Positions 1 through 13,200 of a DNA stretch of 64,000 bases are shown here, one piece after another. The stretch comes from Pomacea canaliculata. Lineage: Eukaryota > Mollusca > Gastropoda > Architaenioglossa > Ampullariidae. The translations under genes were made by a program, and so were the position numbers. The DNA lies in assembly GCF_003073045.1 (NCBI RefSeq), contig NC_037594.1, positions 31,546,737-31,610,736 on the forward strand, written 5' to 3'. The notes under the pieces were generated by a model, which had not been told where the DNA came from, did no database searches, and saw only the letters and a program-made list of their open reading frames with translations. Position 1 is the first letter of the stretch. Each line of letters begins with the position of its first letter.

Positions 1-314
1 CTCAAAGGTCACATGAATTATGCGAGGCTAGGACAACCTCAGAATTTTACCATACAAACAAGAAAAGTACGATTTCATGCGACAGTAGATAAATATTCTT
101 GTGACTTTATTTAGCAAAATCCATTTTATTACTATACTTATTTTAAATCTTATATACTTGTTCCGAAGCTTATCTGTGGGGGTACTGCTCTGACATGATT
201 ATTGTTTTATTGAGTTTGGACAATTATTTGCCATTATGAATTAGTCTACAAATGCACAGAACAAAACAATTTAGAACTACAGATTATTTTAGTCACAAAT
301 CCAAGCTGCTTTAC
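1..314. other. Left-edge non-coding sequence (presumed intron)
   Basis: AT-rich sequence without an open frame of note. It lies downstream of the last lectin exon on the minus strand, after a donor-like site, and is presumed to be an intron of the protease-lectin gene. Confidence 0.35.
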
Positions 315-1137
315 GAGTTTGGTCTTTAGTGCAGGCGAAGTATCGAGCATCAGAGCAGTTGGAGTCCTGCCACCCGAGGCTGTTGGTGATGATGGTGCAG
401 TTGAGCCCCAAGTTGCCGGTGTACGGTCGACCTGGCAACATCAAATGTTCGTCATGATGCTTGAATTAAAAATTGCAAAACATGTACATGTTTATGTTGG
501 TCATTGGACACGGTCATAGTGGTGTAGGTGCATTGCTCATGTACATTCTGTGTATGGATTGTCATGCATGTGCAATGCGGTTGAACCAGTCATGCCATGG
601 GACAGAAGATGTCCCAACATTTCATATGTTGACAGACCTGCAGAGTAGTTGCTGTAGATGCTGGTATTGGAGCCATCTTGCCACACCCACGAGCCATTTG
701 ATCTCTTAGTAAGGCCAATGTAGGGTTCGCTTCCCGGCCTTTCACATAAAAAGATACAGTACCTTGAATGACAGAATGATATTGCACAAACAGGACAACA
801 TCTGGACTCATTCACACACATACCCGAAAATTCTCGGTTTGGAGAGTGCTTGATTAATTTTGCTTCTCAAACTTGCCTTTTCCTATATTTATCAGCGTTG
901 AGAATTCAAAAAACTTTTATAACACTAAAGCATTCTTCATTCCACTATAAATGAAAACAGCAAGAAAGACAAACCACAAGCTTCCAAAAAACTGGTTTGC
1001 CACATCATCACGGGCCTCGGCCAGGATGGAACCTTTAGATGTACACGTGGACAGAGCGCTCGTGTAGTTCATTTTCTGATCAGACTTCCAGTAGCAACCT
1101 CTTCCACTTAGGTAGGAGACGAAACCCTCCGGACACT
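315..1137 (-). CDS. C-type lectin domain 4 (three-exon cassette, gene continues left)
   Basis: Exons about 975-1137, 638-738 and 315-431. Exon a: ECPEGFVSYLSGRGCYWKSD, STCTSKGSILAEARDDVANQ. Exon b: GSEPYIGLTKRSNGSWVWQD, IYSNYSAG. Exon c, joined in phase: GRPYTGNLGLNCTIITNSLG, WQDSNCSDARYFACTK. Middle exon length is 101 bases, identical to domain 1. A donor-like GTAAAG at the low end and the absence of a stop suggest further exons beyond the left edge. Confidence 0.78.
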
Positions 1138-1169
1138 CTGTGACATCATTATCATCATCAATCATCATC

Positions 1170-1218
<49 letters not shown>

Positions 1219-4200
1219 CCTTTTCATTGTTTTTAAAGACTATTTTTGTTGGATGTTAACTTGACTCTTTAATAAATTCAAATGGCGTGTGCTACTTCAA
1301 GTTCTGTTAGTCTCGTCTCACAACCGTTTAGTTGATGAACGAGAACGTGTAGACAATCACAGAGAGACTACAAGAGAACATGAAGGGTATCGAGAAGAAA
1401 GAGACAGCAGCAGAGGAAGATATATTCTGGACATCATTCACTTGCCTAGTGGTGTGGAGCAGTAGAAGTAGTAGATGGATTTGCAAGTCCTGCCAGTCCA
1501 CCAACCGGCTTGTATTGTAGCGCAGTCTTGACCACTCACATAATAGCCGTTAGCATACCCTGCACATCACAACAGGACAATCAGCTCCCCCTCCTCTGGC
1601 TGCTGATGTGAGTAACTAAATGGCAGGCAAGAAGGTGTGGAAGTCCGTCGGTTTGTTGGGCAGTCAGCCTCTGACGATGATGGTCAACCTCCGTCAGTTT
1701 GTGTGTTTGCTCGTATTAGACTTCCCCATCAACCTCGATTATTAATACGCACGCACCCACGTATATTCAAAATCAAACAACTAGCCTCCTTTCCAAGGTT
1801 GGTTGGTGGCGACCATTCCATTTGACCACACCCAGTTTTTTACAGCTGAATTGTATCTCAGTCCAAACCATATTGCTATACTGTCGCCCCTGAAATACAA
1901 ATCAAGAATAAGAGAAAACAGATTTCAGAAGATGACGACGACTACCAAAAATAAGAAGAACAACAGCAACAACAACAGGAACAAGAAGATATTTTATTCT
2001 ACTTGACAGCTACTTGGTGTAGAGACAGAGTATGAGAGACAATGACAAGTGACTAGACTTACCGGAAATATGAGATGAAGGAGCTGGCGCTGGCTGTCTT
2101 TGCCTCTGCCAGAATGTTCCCCAGGGAGTTGCAGTAGGCTGTGGCAAGGGAGATGTTGTTTCTCAAGCCTGTGTACAGGTAACACTCAGTCACTCCGTTC
2201 TCACTCGCCACCGCCGCGTAGCCGAAGGGACATTCTGGAAACATCCGTGAAGAGTGTCAGCCAAGATGCCTAATGACAAGCAACCTCTCTTCCCTTCTAT
2301 ACAGTTGAGCACATGCTCGCGAACAAAGCAGCCTCCACACCTTTGTGTTGCTGAGCACTTTGTGTCCAAACACCCAAATGTCTTGTAGTGAGGGTTATGT
2401 TCTTCAAATAACATTCACAGCTCTTTGTTTAACACCTTCACATCATTTCACATATTTCTAAATGTATCAACCAAGTTTAACATCTGTAAAATATTTAGAA
2501 TGTGTAGAATGAGGGTTGGATGTTGTACCACTGTGCATCGCCGGATTTAGGCCAAAAAAAATATTTGAGTGAAAGATAGAAATTAGTCTGGGTCTGTAAA
2601 CGAACACAAGCCCAGCAGCACATGGCAGTAATCAGGGAGGTTCAGGGCGACAGAGAATGCTGACCTCCGCTCATGCCATGTCCTTGACACTTGCTCCTGG
2701 TTCAAGAGAGAGAGAAAAAGAGGAAGAGAAAGAAGAGGAGAAAGAGGAAGAGAAAGAGAAAGATGAAGAGAAAGAGAGAGAGAAAGAGTGACTTACGGAC
2801 TTTCGACCTCTCACAGAAGAACTGGTAAGTGCTGTTACAGAGACTTGGTGTCCATGCTTTGCCGTTGGCAACAGCAATCCGGGTACACTTGTCGTTGGGT
2901 ACATTGGACACTGTGTCATAAGAAAAAAAAATGTGCAGGAGAAGAAGACGTTTTGATTAATTATTATTATTAATTATTGTTGCTAGTGGTGATGATGGTA
3001 GTGTAGACAAAAGCTCAAATTCCTTTAACATCGAGGGAAACTACAGTAAGCATGTATACAGTTAATTACATGGAAGGAACAAATTTAACAAAGAACAGTT
3101 AATAGGGTTTATTAAAAACAATTCAATAAGTTAATTAGATTGACATAAACAGCATTGCCAACAGAGTTGCTCAATGGATGGCACTCGGAATGATTGCTTT
3201 GCCGTGGCAACCATTCAGAGGGAGAACTAGCATACTGAGAATATAGAGAATACTAGACTTTCTGTTATGACTAACTGCGACTGAAAAGAACAGTTTAGGG
3301 AAGTGCTCGTTGAACAGAAAGAACAAGAAAAAAGAATAACAAGAAGTTCGTTTCTTATCAGAAAATAGAACGACAGCTCTTGATGTTGTTATTTATATTG
3401 TTGAAGATACACACACATATATATATACACATTACAGCTTTCATTGTGTAAGTGCCTCATTCTCCCCGGCAAACAAAGCTTACCTAAAACTGTTATATAT
3501 ATATATTTTAGATAAATAAAAGTAGTGAATATGCAGATATCAGACAAAAAAGCAAAGAAAATGCTGTCTGACTAAACCATAACAAGAAAGCATCAGACGT
3601 GCATATATACAGTCAAGAACACCTGTGTACACTCATGAGCTAGTACGCTGACATGCACACGTACACATCCGTGGCATGCATGCACGCGCTCACACACACA
3701 CTCGCATACAAGCACGCAGATGTACACAGAGAGAGAGAGATGCGTGCGCATGGACTCACACGTTTATTCAGGACAGAGGTGGAGAAAATCATTCAACCAA
3801 CAACAAACTAGTTTAACCAACTTGTGAGGACCATGGCCGCAGAAATGCAACTGTCTGCATACCCGTACATACCCGTAACTCATCCAGTTTCTACAGGGTG
3901 TCGCGCAAAGTTTGGAGAAAAAAGAAATACCATAGAAACATGCGAGATGCAGAGAGAAAACTTTTACTAATGAAAGAGCGAGACTAACATCAGATGTCGA
4001 GGTTCGTGCTGTTTGACAAACAGATCGCTATGGAATAAAATGGAGGCGACACAGAGACAGAGAAAGAACAGGCATTGACAACTACACAAGAGCGATATTC
4101 TAGGATTCCTCACAGACTTCATGAACGGAATGTTTGTTTGTTCCATGGTGACAGACGCCGGTACCTGAAAACAGGTGAATACACACATTGAACAAACTAG

Positions 4201-7200
4201 CAATTAGCAAAACCTTGCAGTTATTTAGCACTGAAATCACGATCGTGTTCTAGTAGAAGTGTTGACCCTGCAGCAGGGTCTTGCACTAGTGTATCATCAG
4301 TAAATGTCAGTAGAGAAAGTCGATGAAATCTGGAAACAACAATCCCAGAGGGAGAAGAGTAGGGTCGGGGTAGTTACCCACCCGAGTAAGGAATGCGTTG
4401 TCCTATTGTATCTCGCAGGCTCCACGCGACTCCGCTGCTGACGTTCTTCACGTTCACCCAGAAGTCCGACTGTCCTGTCCTGCATGGGCATCCAATAAAG
4501 TAAGCTTAGGTAAGGAATGAGCGCAAAAATATATGTAAAATGTAAAATGTAGACGTGTTGACTTCCTCACTGCAAGCGAACAGCTACAAAACATTGATGG
4601 TGAACACAGAGTTAATGACAAGAATGAGAGATGCACTGACCGGAAGTTGGCGAAATAAGAAACAGCATCCAGGCGAGGAAGTCGCGCCAGAACAGCGCCC
4701 TCTGCCCGACATTCTTGGTCGGCAGCATCAAAAGTCTTGGCTGCAGTGGACGCCCGTATACACCCGAGACCACCCTCGTAATACTGATACCCGTAAGGAC
4801 ACTCTGCAAGCATATATTGCATTACTTTTCTATTTTCTTAATAAATTAATGATTTGTTTTTCGTTTCTGGTTGCATCAGGTTTCAAGACCTACACCTGGT
4901 GTAACAAAATATTTTTTCTTCTTCGTCTTTTACTTGTGAAAAATATCCACAAAGATTGCAACACTTCATAGAGGGTTTGTTTAAAGGAGAACAGATTGTA
5001 TTTTTCTTTGTGGGGATGCTGGAGTTGAAGATAAAAAAAAAAGTAGGAGAGAACAAATAAAGATAATATCTACGAGTCAAGGAACTACCAAATTTTAAAG
5101 ATAAGAAAAAAACTGTATTTCTGACAGTCGGCGTTCTGCTTTATCTTACGAAGCTGAGGCCGAAAGCACGCGGCTTGGTAGGTGGCGTTGCAGAAGTCGG
5201 TCCTCCAAAGCATGGTGGTGTCCATGACAACACACTTCTTATCCGGCGTGTTGTCTGGTTGACCTAAAGGAAAGAAGTAAAGTCGTCCATTGTTACCTCC
5301 GTGAGCTTGTCTCCGTTCTGAGGTTTGTGTCACCAGCCACCTCTGTAGTTCATTAACAACTGTGTGTGTGTGGGAAGAAGAAATGTTTAGGAATTACTTT
5401 AAAAATCTTCAGTCCTATAAAACCATGAGTTAGTCAAGCCAAGACATTTCTAGCGGTTGCATGTCCTGCCTGAGTGTGTGACCGTATGTTCGAGGGCGAG
5501 AGAAGAAATGTTTCGAACACACCAGGTGCCCAGTTGGTGTAGACAGGTAAGGAGCCATCCTGCCAGCGGAGGTCTCCATTAGCATCTCTGGACAGTCCAG
5601 TCCACACAGGCTCTCCAGTATTTCTACAAAATAAAAACTGAGGCAACTGGTCTTCGTGTCATCAGAACAATTCCATTCAGGCTACGTTAATTTCATTAGC
5701 TCCTGTTAACTTAAGTTAATTAAGATAAAATAGTGCACGTGGAAGGAACTCACCTGAGATCACGTGGAAGACTCACCTGAGTGCACGTGGAAGGGACTCA
5801 CCTGCCGTAAGCCAGGAAGTTTGCGGCGTCCAGTGTCCGGGGCTCTGCAAGCACTGCACCGCTCAGGGCGCACCTCAGAGCATTGTTGGAGTAAGGGAGG
5901 TAGTAGTCGCTGAAGAAGATAAGACATCCGGGCCCCAGGGAGCCTTGAGAGTAAGGCATCCAGCCTAATGGACATTCTGTGGACATAAATATTTATTTCC
6001 AGTAATTTCACTAAATAATGCCAAAAAATTATATATATATATATAAAGCGTTACAGTAAGTTATTAACATTTTTAGCAAAACAAACAAAAATTGTCATTA
6101 AAAAGATGTTTGCATACAAAAGCACAGTAAAGAGGAAACAATTAATTCTGTCGATGGCTTTCCAATTCAATATTGCATTATTCTTAATTTACAAGGTAGA
6201 TTTTTTCTCATTTTTCTCCCTGTCTACTCATATTTTACTCTTTTTCAACGACCTCCTTTAGTCTGAACAAATTATTCAATGCTTTTTAATAAACCGTAAG
6301 TTGGAACGAATAAGCGAAAAACCAATGCATTCATTTTTTTAAAAAAACCACAGAAGATGGACAAAAGCTGTGTGGCTCATACAGAGCGAGTACATTTTCA
6401 TATTGAGTAACTGGAAAGTTCCACAGCTGGGGGAACTCACGTCCACAGACGTAGCCACTGGCGCTCCACGTGCCGTCCGACAAACAGCGTGACGTCACGT
6501 TGTCGGTGTTGAACCTGCACTGGAACGTCACCTCGTCGTCCACATTGTAACGGCTGAGCAGTGGAGCGCTGGGACTGGCATCCAGTGGCACCTGTGGTGC
6601 TGGACACGTCTGCTGCTTGTCTGCAAAACGACCTGAAGCTAGACAGGACTTCACGGGTCTGCTCAGGCCATCATCGACAGACATACAGATAGGCAGACAC
6701 GCAGGCAGACAGCAGCAGACAAACAAGACAGACAAACACAGTTAGTGTCCAGAGACAAACAAGACATATAGACAAACAAGACAGACAAACAAGATAACAT
6801 CAAGTCCACAGCTGGAAGCTGTCAGTACGACACAGAGAAATGACTCCACTGACTCACACGGTGGGGGAGCTGTCAGCTGCGGCAGCTGGTCACTGCAGGT
6901 GTGAGCACATTTTTCTCGTGACAACGGAATATTTTGTGGGCACAGACCCTGATTCTTGTAGGTAGCGCAGTCATCTGCAGTGTCGTATGGGCGGCCTGCA
7001 GGTAAACAATTGTCAAGTCATCGGTCATGATATCAGAAGGTGAGATCATAGTTATAACACAAACCAACCCCAGAGAAATCACAGAGATAACGACCAGATC
7101 CCAGAGACACAATAGTCAATAGAGTTAACAGAAATAAACAAACCACTAAAAGCAGACGAAGCGAGATAAACAAACCAACCATAGAGGCAAACATCACAAT

Positions 7201-10200
7201 AGTCCCTGACGCATCCATTCAGGTCGGTGTAGCACCAAGGCTGGAGGCCGTCTCCTGGGTTTCGGCAGAAGTTGGAGACAAGCCCATCGGTGACATCACT
7301 AGAAGACCATAGTAGCAGTTGACAAAGTCAGGGTCTGATGGCATGACTACTTATTTCTTCATTTTATTATTACCTCCAATGTTTGTGTGTGTGTGTGTGT
7401 GTGTGTTATGAGTGTGAAAGAGTAGAAAGTAGGAGAGAACAAGAAGATAACAGCAGGCAAGTCCAGTAAAAGACAGGGGAAGACTACTCACTCTGGCCAG
7501 AAAGAGTTGTGCGGACATGACGTTGTAATGTTCCAGGGGAGACAACGCTTGAAGCTTTTGGTGAAGTTGACTGTGCCTCTGTAGTTCTTCCCGTCCACGT
7601 CATCATTGTAACAGTAGTCGGACACTGCTCACAGATCAACCGACATTCAGTTATTGAAAATGTTATTGTGTCACGTGTTGTTTGGGAAATACTTTCATTG
7701 TGATTAATTTATGACAGTATGTGTGTATAATCATGATGCTAATATATCTAATTTTTAAAAATAGTCATCCACACTCGATCTAGAAGAGTTATTGAACCCC
7801 AGACCGCGGGCACATACCCGTGACTCACCCAGAGACGTTAGACTGTTAATGTGCTTCACGCCGAGTGGTCAGCCTCTGTTTATACAATTGTTTATTTTGT
7901 CTTTAAATGTTGTCAGCATCAACAAACCATAGACTTAACCCAGACCTCAGTCCATCAGAGTTGTATAGTTACGGGTTCGTTGACCAGCTGCAGGTGGACT
8001 CACACGAGATGTAGGTGACCGAGGCGCTGAACCCTCGACGCTGACCAGCATCACTTGTTCTCAGGAATGACTTGCATCATGTTCTCTGTACTCTGGTAGG
8101 TCGCCTCCATCGTCGAGCCGCAGTAGCTGCAGACAGAAGCGCACGTTCACAGACAAGAATCTGAACATTCTCAAAGACTGACTGACTGACTGACTGACTG
8201 ACTGACTGACTGACTGACTGACTGACTGACTGACTGACTGACTGATGTGGAAGTAGCCTCCCGCCAAACACCGGACCTTGGACTTTCTTATGACTTTAGT
8301 TGTTAGTGACATCGACAGCACAGGAAGCGACAGCATCCACCGTTAAATTCCATGGTCACAAATATTCTTTCTCGCATTAAACGGATGTCAATTAACAAAA
8401 CTGATGTTTACCTTTTGGCATGCCATCCTAGTTTTGCCTGCTTGACCTGAACAGAGTCGTCACAGCTGGAACCCGAACCTTCCACTTCAAAGTCATGAAA
8501 GTTCAGCTGGATGGTGGTGTTGACTGGACTCTGACACAACAAAGCACATGACTGACATGAACAGGAGGGTAGGAAGTATTGCAGAATACCTGTGAGTACA
8601 AGAAGTCAATCACAGAGCAATACCTGTCACTGACATATGTAACAGGTACTCAATGCATTTAGTCTCACACACACACACACTGTCTCATCATGGTGGTAAA
8701 ACTTTGAGTAGAAAGGGTTACATCAAATATCAGAGGCTGGAAAATTTAAATCCGAAATTGAGTAGTAATGGTCGTGGTATGGGAAAGGCCAATGTGAAGC
8801 AGTCTGGGTCATGTGACGTGGAGTAGGTAGGGTGTTGACTGGCAGTAAGGACAGAGACATACAGGGGAGAGGGGAGGAAGGATTGCCTATCATCACAATC
8901 ATCTCCAACATGATAGCAAGAGTGTTGTTCAGCTGTTTCTCTCTCTCTCTCTCGTTCTATCACACATTCCACATACTCTCTGAAGATCAACACAGCCCCA
9001 CAGTCACGTGACTAACCCGTATAGTGTAGAAACACTCAATGAGGTTGTCGTAATTATTGGGATAATTAGGCGAGGTGAAGACGGCCATGGGTCTGCTTGC
9101 GTTGAGCTCAATGACTAAGCCACAGTCTGGAAACATCAGAACATTCCCATGGTTACAATGGCATGATACTTCACTAAATTACTTTAGAGATACTTGACTT
9201 TATTTTTAGTAATAATTTATCGAAGCTTTGCCTGACAGTCTACCTTTTTTCACTGGGAAGTATTTACAGTAGTGGAAGGTCAACTTTGCTGTGGTGGACT
9301 GTCTGTGTGATGTCGATTTTAGGGATGCTCCTTGTGTCGTTGGAAATCGAGAAGATGCCACTCTTTCGACTTGTGATGGTGAAGACCTGGTGTTTGGCAT
9401 ACATTCCTGACAGAAAGGAAAGACCACGTGATCCTCAAGACAATTTTTTTTCATCAATGAATACCACACAGGTCACTAAGTCATCTTCATTCTGCGTCGT
9501 GAATCATCATCATACTTTTACTACTACTTCTAAATCTTCCCTTTGTAACAGATACACCTTTATTATCTCACAGTAGAAATCAGTTACAAATTTAAACTTC
9601 ATGATGGCCCCCAAGCTGACCGTTAATGGCCTGACAGGTGGACGACGACGTGGACAGCAGGACGATGGGTTGTGTGTTGGCCATGGTCATCGGTATGTTG
9701 CTGATGCCGTCGTAGCGGCAGCAGAACATCTGTTTGACGTGCTGGCTGAACTGGCCGTCTGGCAGGCTCCCTTGTGACGTAGTGGCCTGCCCACTCACCT
9801 GGCACTCGTTCTCCAGCTGCACGTACCCAGCGTTGAAGCCTTCAGAAAACAACAAAGGACAGGAATTTCGAGTTATTTGAAGGATGGAAAATAACAGGGT
9901 CTTTTAAAGCCATTACAGCCAGTTTTTTAATGTACTCAGTATTTTTACTGTTTTATTTATCCCTGAAACAATGTTTATTCAAAGTGAAGGTAACTTTGAC
10001 TTACCTGAAGGACAGCCGTTTACAGGCAGAATGCAGTAGTCTCCTATAGGCCACGTGACCCTGTTATCGGGGGTCCTACTCACACAGAAATGAAGGTCTA
10101 CCAGGCTTCCATTCACTGCACCTTGCAGTGAGAGGTCCCAGTGTAGGAAGTGTTTAGGACATACGATGTGACAGACCCCGTGTCGAGGTTGGCATTCACG

Positions 10201-13200
10201 GGGCATCCTTCATCAGGAGCCAGCATGGCCCAGCTACCTCCCGGATAGTCCGACACACCACTGAGGCAGACATTAGAAACCTTCGCTAGTCGCGGTGTAA
10301 AGAATGTTTTGTATGACTATGGTAAGACTTATGTCAATAGGTGACTATGTATCGTCTGGTTTACTCAAAACCTCAGGTGTCTAATTACTGAAGAGTTGCA
10401 GCCAGAGGCTTCAAAAAGGTGTCACATTATATCCAATTTTAGAGTTTAAAATTATTATTGTAGCAGTAATTTATTAATAGAAAACAATTTAAGTTTAAAA
10501 AAGTATTGTTACACTGTAAATCTCTAAATAACTTTATCCCTCTCTCTGTGTACTGTTCATTGTACCTTTAGGGGCAACGGTCGTGCATCTGGTCTCTGGG
10601 TCCAGACCATCATGACACTGACAGACACAAGTTCCATTCCATGACCCAGGCACGGGCTTGGCATAACCTTCAAAGTCGCAATCAGGAGGCGAAGTGCAGT
10701 TCCTAGCTGTAAACACCACATTAATGAACAAATATATTTTATGGAACTATTTTCTACTCCATACACAGGTTATTATTCTACTTTCGGGAACGACGAGGCG
10801 GATAAATACACCTTGAGATATTCTTGTGTACTCAGAACTTGCCTGGAAATCCTCAGTCTGCCTGTTTATGTCTGTCTGTCAGTCTGTCTGTCTGCTTTAT
10901 AAACATACACGCAGTATATGGGGAATAGAAAAATAGAGAAAAAGAAAGAGTGTTAGGTAGTAGAGGGAAGGTAGGAGGAATCAAAAGCAAAAGAAATGAG
11001 TTAAAACTGTGCGGCAAGGCCAAGAGAAACATCTACATTCTACAAGTCAGACACACGGACATAGTTTCCCAAGCCATCGACACAGAAATAAATGTCTAGC
11101 ACCGACCTGCACTGACCACAGGAGTGAGATGCTCAGTCTGTTCGCACTCAGAGACAAATCACAGACATGCATTAACCTTTAGCAGACATACATTAACCTT
11201 TAGCCAGTCACCGTTAAAGAAACATTCCCAGTCTCTCAACTGCTCTCATTACCAAGATGGAGGGAGAGATATTTCAGATAAAATGTCAACGACTCACTTT
11301 TGCATAAAGCAGCGGCTGTTGAAAATATATTAACGAGGATTCATTTGGATAAGGGTTCAGATAAAGGGTATACATTCGGACACGTGGTAATTTCGTTAAT
11401 TACGAATGAGGTAGACTGCACCTGTAGAGTGCAGTATACATCCCAACACCTACCTCAGGGGTTGGTCCCGTACCCTGTGGTTAGTGCGTTGAGCTGTGAA
11501 ACAAAAGATCAGTTGATCGAAGCCTGATTATTCCTTAACTATTAACTCTCCCTGCCCACTGATCGGAGTCCAGTCGCAATTAGTGGCTAATTAATTAGTG
11601 GAGGTGAAGTGTCTTGTCACTGTGTCACTCACCTGCACACTGGTACAGCTGTGAGATCTCTTCATCATGTAGAAAGGTTTGTGGTCCAGAAACTCGATGG
11701 TTGGTGCATCCAGTGTCATCGGCCCCCACTGAAACATGTCTGAGCTTCATCAAACACAAACAACAAACAGAGCGACAGTCACAACATTCCCACAACAAGG
11801 AGGATACAAACAAAGGAACAATTCACAAACACTTCACAGTTCCTAACAGTCATGGGCGTGAATAAAAGTTTCTTTTTTCACGGTGACACAATCAGCACGT
11901 GACCTGCACAGCCTGACGATTGTGTTTCTAACAAACTTATAGCAGTCTGTGTCTGTTTGTTTGTATTGTTTACTTTTAGTTTTCTTTTCTTTGACAGTTT
12001 AATATTTTAGTAAACTCACCCAGTCTGGATAATGCATGTAGGTTGATGTGTCATAGAATCCAACTAGAGTTGTTCTCGCTCTTGATATATACTCCTTCTG
12101 TAGGTCTACAAGTAAAGGCATGTTTATTAACTCATCAGCATCATCAATCATCGTCAATCATCATCATCATCATCATCATCATATTACCCATCTTCGAGTA
12201 AGAAACATAAGTTACGTGATAAAAGAAGAGTGAGGATGTGAAAGCAACAGCTGTTTGTGTGTGTGTGTGTGTGTGTAAGGTGTGTCTATATGTCTATGTG
12301 TCTGTCTGTGTGTCTGTGTGTCTATGTGTCTGTGTGTCTATGTGTCTATGTGTCTAATGTCAATGCCTTATCAGAATCGCAGATGACAACTTGTAGAGAA
12401 GCGGTTACACTGAGGGGCAGAGCTAAAAGCAAATGAGAAATAATGTGTAGTTGTCTGTGCGAGGCATAACTACACGGAACTTAAATGTGTCTGTCCCTAG
12501 ACATGGAACAAAATGTGAACGACCTACACAAATATTACAATAGTTGACCAACTGCTGTCCGCTTCTTTGACACTAATCACAACTACTAAACCACTAAACA
12601 TAAGCGACTCCGCTGTACGGGTGGCCTACAAGCTTTATCCAAAGGAAACCGATGTAATCTGTACACCCTGAACTGCACATCCAGCTACCCGCAAATAAAG
12701 GGGTGTTGTTGATGAGCAAGATGAAAGCTGCACTTACCCGAGGGGACCGAAGGCCAGTTGATCCTGAGATGACCGTACCTGAGAGAACTCGTCTGCTCGT
12801 GCAGCTGTCCCATCGCGTGACCAAGCTCGTGAACGCACAGTTCCTGCATGACAAACGGCCATCTACAAACAACCATCTTATGTAACAGACCATAGCATCA
12901 ACCTCAACCAACATCAACCATTAACAACTGTCTCTATGTAAATGTAAAGCAGTAAGTAGTTTGCATTACCCGCGATCAACGTTAGTATTTAACACCAGGT
13001 GTAACAGCTCACACCTGAGGCAATGATTAAAGAAGTGTTAAGAGTACAGGCCGCCATCATTGTTACAATGATTATTGTCTTGTCCACAAAATTCCAATTA
13101 ACTCACATCCTCACAGCAGTAAATGGTTTGGTTGCCTCCTATTCGACCGACGTACGAGGCACAGTTTCTGCAAAAAAGCATCAGAACTATTTTGCTTCAA

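Noticed and set aside
4080-4175. Exon-like segment ending in VCEES and a stop, considered as the end of a separate gene
   Set aside because: The exon at 2797-2910 has the right length and content to complete lectin domain 2, so this piece is probably intronic.
8061-8336. Minus-strand SVSQ-repeat open frame
   Set aside because: It is the (GACT)n microsatellite read in one frame; the real CUB exon nearby is in another frame.
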